Shown: positions 63,463 through 64,000 of the stretch, in pieces
Layout of the letters: every line of letters starts with the position of its first letter
Numbering within the stretch: the stretch's first letter is position 1
Source: Vibrio crassostreae 9ZC13
Lineage (GTDB): Bacteria; Pseudomonadota; Gammaproteobacteria; Enterobacterales; Vibrionaceae
Reading direction: 5' to 3'
Assembly (NCBI RefSeq): GCF_000272045.2
Contig: NZ_AJYZ02000041.1
Coordinates: 613,209-677,208 of the forward strand
DNA length: 64,000 nt
The notes under the pieces: model-generated
What the model saw: only the letters and a program-made list of their open reading frames with translations
Told to the model about the DNA's origin: nothing
Database searches by the model: none
Program-made: the position numbers and the translations under genes

Positions 63463-64000
63463 TTAAATAGCCAATGGCATTTCGTTTGAGTGGTCAGGTT
63501 TACGATTAACCCAACGTAAACCAAGCATAGCGATGAATGACATAGCAATCATCAGGCAACCGAGTGGCAGTTGGTCTTGAGCTGGGAAGAACGATGCCAA
63601 TAGTGTTGCGATGCCAGCACCTAGGTTTTGCATACCACCTAAAATCGCACCTCCAGTACCAGCGTGGTACGGGAATGGCGAAAGTGCCCCTGTTGTTGCT
63701 GCTGGGAATAATATGCCAGCGCCCAAGAAGTAAATTGTGGCACCGCCAATCAAAGTTAATGCTGTTGTTTGACCAAACAGACCCGGTATCAATACCACTG
63801 TTGAGCCTACCAATATCGCAACCAGACCAACATTCAATGCACGGCGCTCAGAGCGACGTTGTGCGATGTAACTAGATAAGCCTGCACCGACTAAGTAACC
63901 TGGAATAGGCAAAACAAACAGCAAGCTTACTGTGGTTGCCGGTAAGCCAAGTACGCCACCAAGCAACACACCTGCCGCTGCTTCAAATACGGCTAAAACC
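63463..64000 (-). CDS. emrD: EmrD-type MFS multidrug efflux transporter, 5' part outside window
   Basis: The reading frame is open to the window edge (about 179 codons visible), so the N-terminal half is missing. The visible part has five to six membrane helices and the region FLGAGILFPAATTGALSPFP followed by GTGGAILGGMQNLGAGI, which lines up with the C-terminal half of E. coli EmrD. The GTG at 63969 is internal, not a start. Drug specificity unknown. Confidence 0.8.
   Translation of the reverse strand, partial: VLAVFEAAAGVLLGGVLGLPATTVSLLFVLPIPGYLVGAGLSSYIAQRRSERRALNVGLVAILVGSTVVLIPGLFGQTTALTLIGGATIYFLGAGILFPAATTGALSPFPYHAGTGGAILGGMQNLGAGIATLLASFFPAQDQLPLGCLMIAMSFIAMLGLRWVNRKPDHSNEMPLAI

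Noticed and set aside
1..64000. CRISPR arrays, tRNA/rRNA genes, insertion sequences, toxin-antitoxin pairs
   Set aside because: No regular spacer repeats, no cloverleaf-like stretches, and no transposase or typical toxin-antitoxin ORFs were found in the gaps.

Overview
The window is a stretch of core chromosome from a gamma-proteobacterium of the family Vibrionaceae, most likely a marine Vibrio. This is inferred from proteins very close to their E. coli counterparts, from gene orders shared with E. coli (mrp/metG; rne-rluC-yceF-yceD-rpmF-plsX-fabHDG-acpP-fabF-pabC-mltG-tmk-holB-ycfH-ptsG; sohB/yciK; yeaG-yeaH-ycgB), and from Vibrio-type additions (CheV, a DUF3360 membrane protein next to pflB, and an SOS-type imuA-imuB-dnaE2 cassette). 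Coding density is high. I see no tRNA, rRNA, CRISPR array, insertion sequence or prophage.

Layout. 1-7.0 kb: 5' part of a DUF1456 (YehS-like) gene, metG, the Fe-S carrier apbC, udk and asmA. 7.0-10.0 kb: an intergenic palindromic repeat, cobalamin adenosyltransferase, a stand-alone low-molecular-weight tyrosine phosphatase and a SulP anion transporter. 10.2-15.8 kb: rne with a long structured leader, rluC, a second copy of the palindromic repeat, and a Maf/YceF pyrophosphatase. 16-28.4 kb: the fatty-acid/cell-wall/replication superoperon from yceD to ycfH, then ptsG. 28.6-35.8 kb: two small outer-membrane-type proteins, a 29-aa membrane protein, a patatin phospholipase, pyruvate kinase II, the ROK regulator Mlc, cheV and a 31-codon ORF.

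35.8-41.3 kb: the DNA-damage mutagenesis cassette dnaE2, imuB and imuA, behind a near-consensus LexA box. 41.4-48.5 kb: yciK and sohB, a six-copy GTTCTA tandem repeat, and the stress operon prkA(yeaG)-yeaH-spoVR(ycgB). 48.8-49.0 kb: the 3' remnant of an OmpV/MipA-type gene. 49-56 kb: yfbU, then the anaerobic block pflA, lpxR, pflB and the DUF3360 transporter-like gene. 56.8-60 kb: a four-gene polar amino-acid ABC importer. 60-64 kb: xthA, a lipoprotein form of oligopeptidase B, and a truncated EmrD-type MFS pump.

How parts work together: plsX/fabHDG/acpP/fabF form a fatty-acid synthesis module fed by ACP. ptsG, pyk and mlc are glucose uptake, lower glycolysis and its likely repressor within about 7 kb. 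ImuA, ImuB and DnaE2 form one SOS-induced translesion pathway. PflA activates PflB, and the DUF3360 gene beside it has an FNR-like box placed as expected for class II activation. No single wholly new system stands out. The best leads are the DUF3360-pflB-pflA link, a duplicated enolase-site-like motif in RNase E, the palindromic repeat family between convergent genes, the OmpV remnant and two very small membrane-protein genes.
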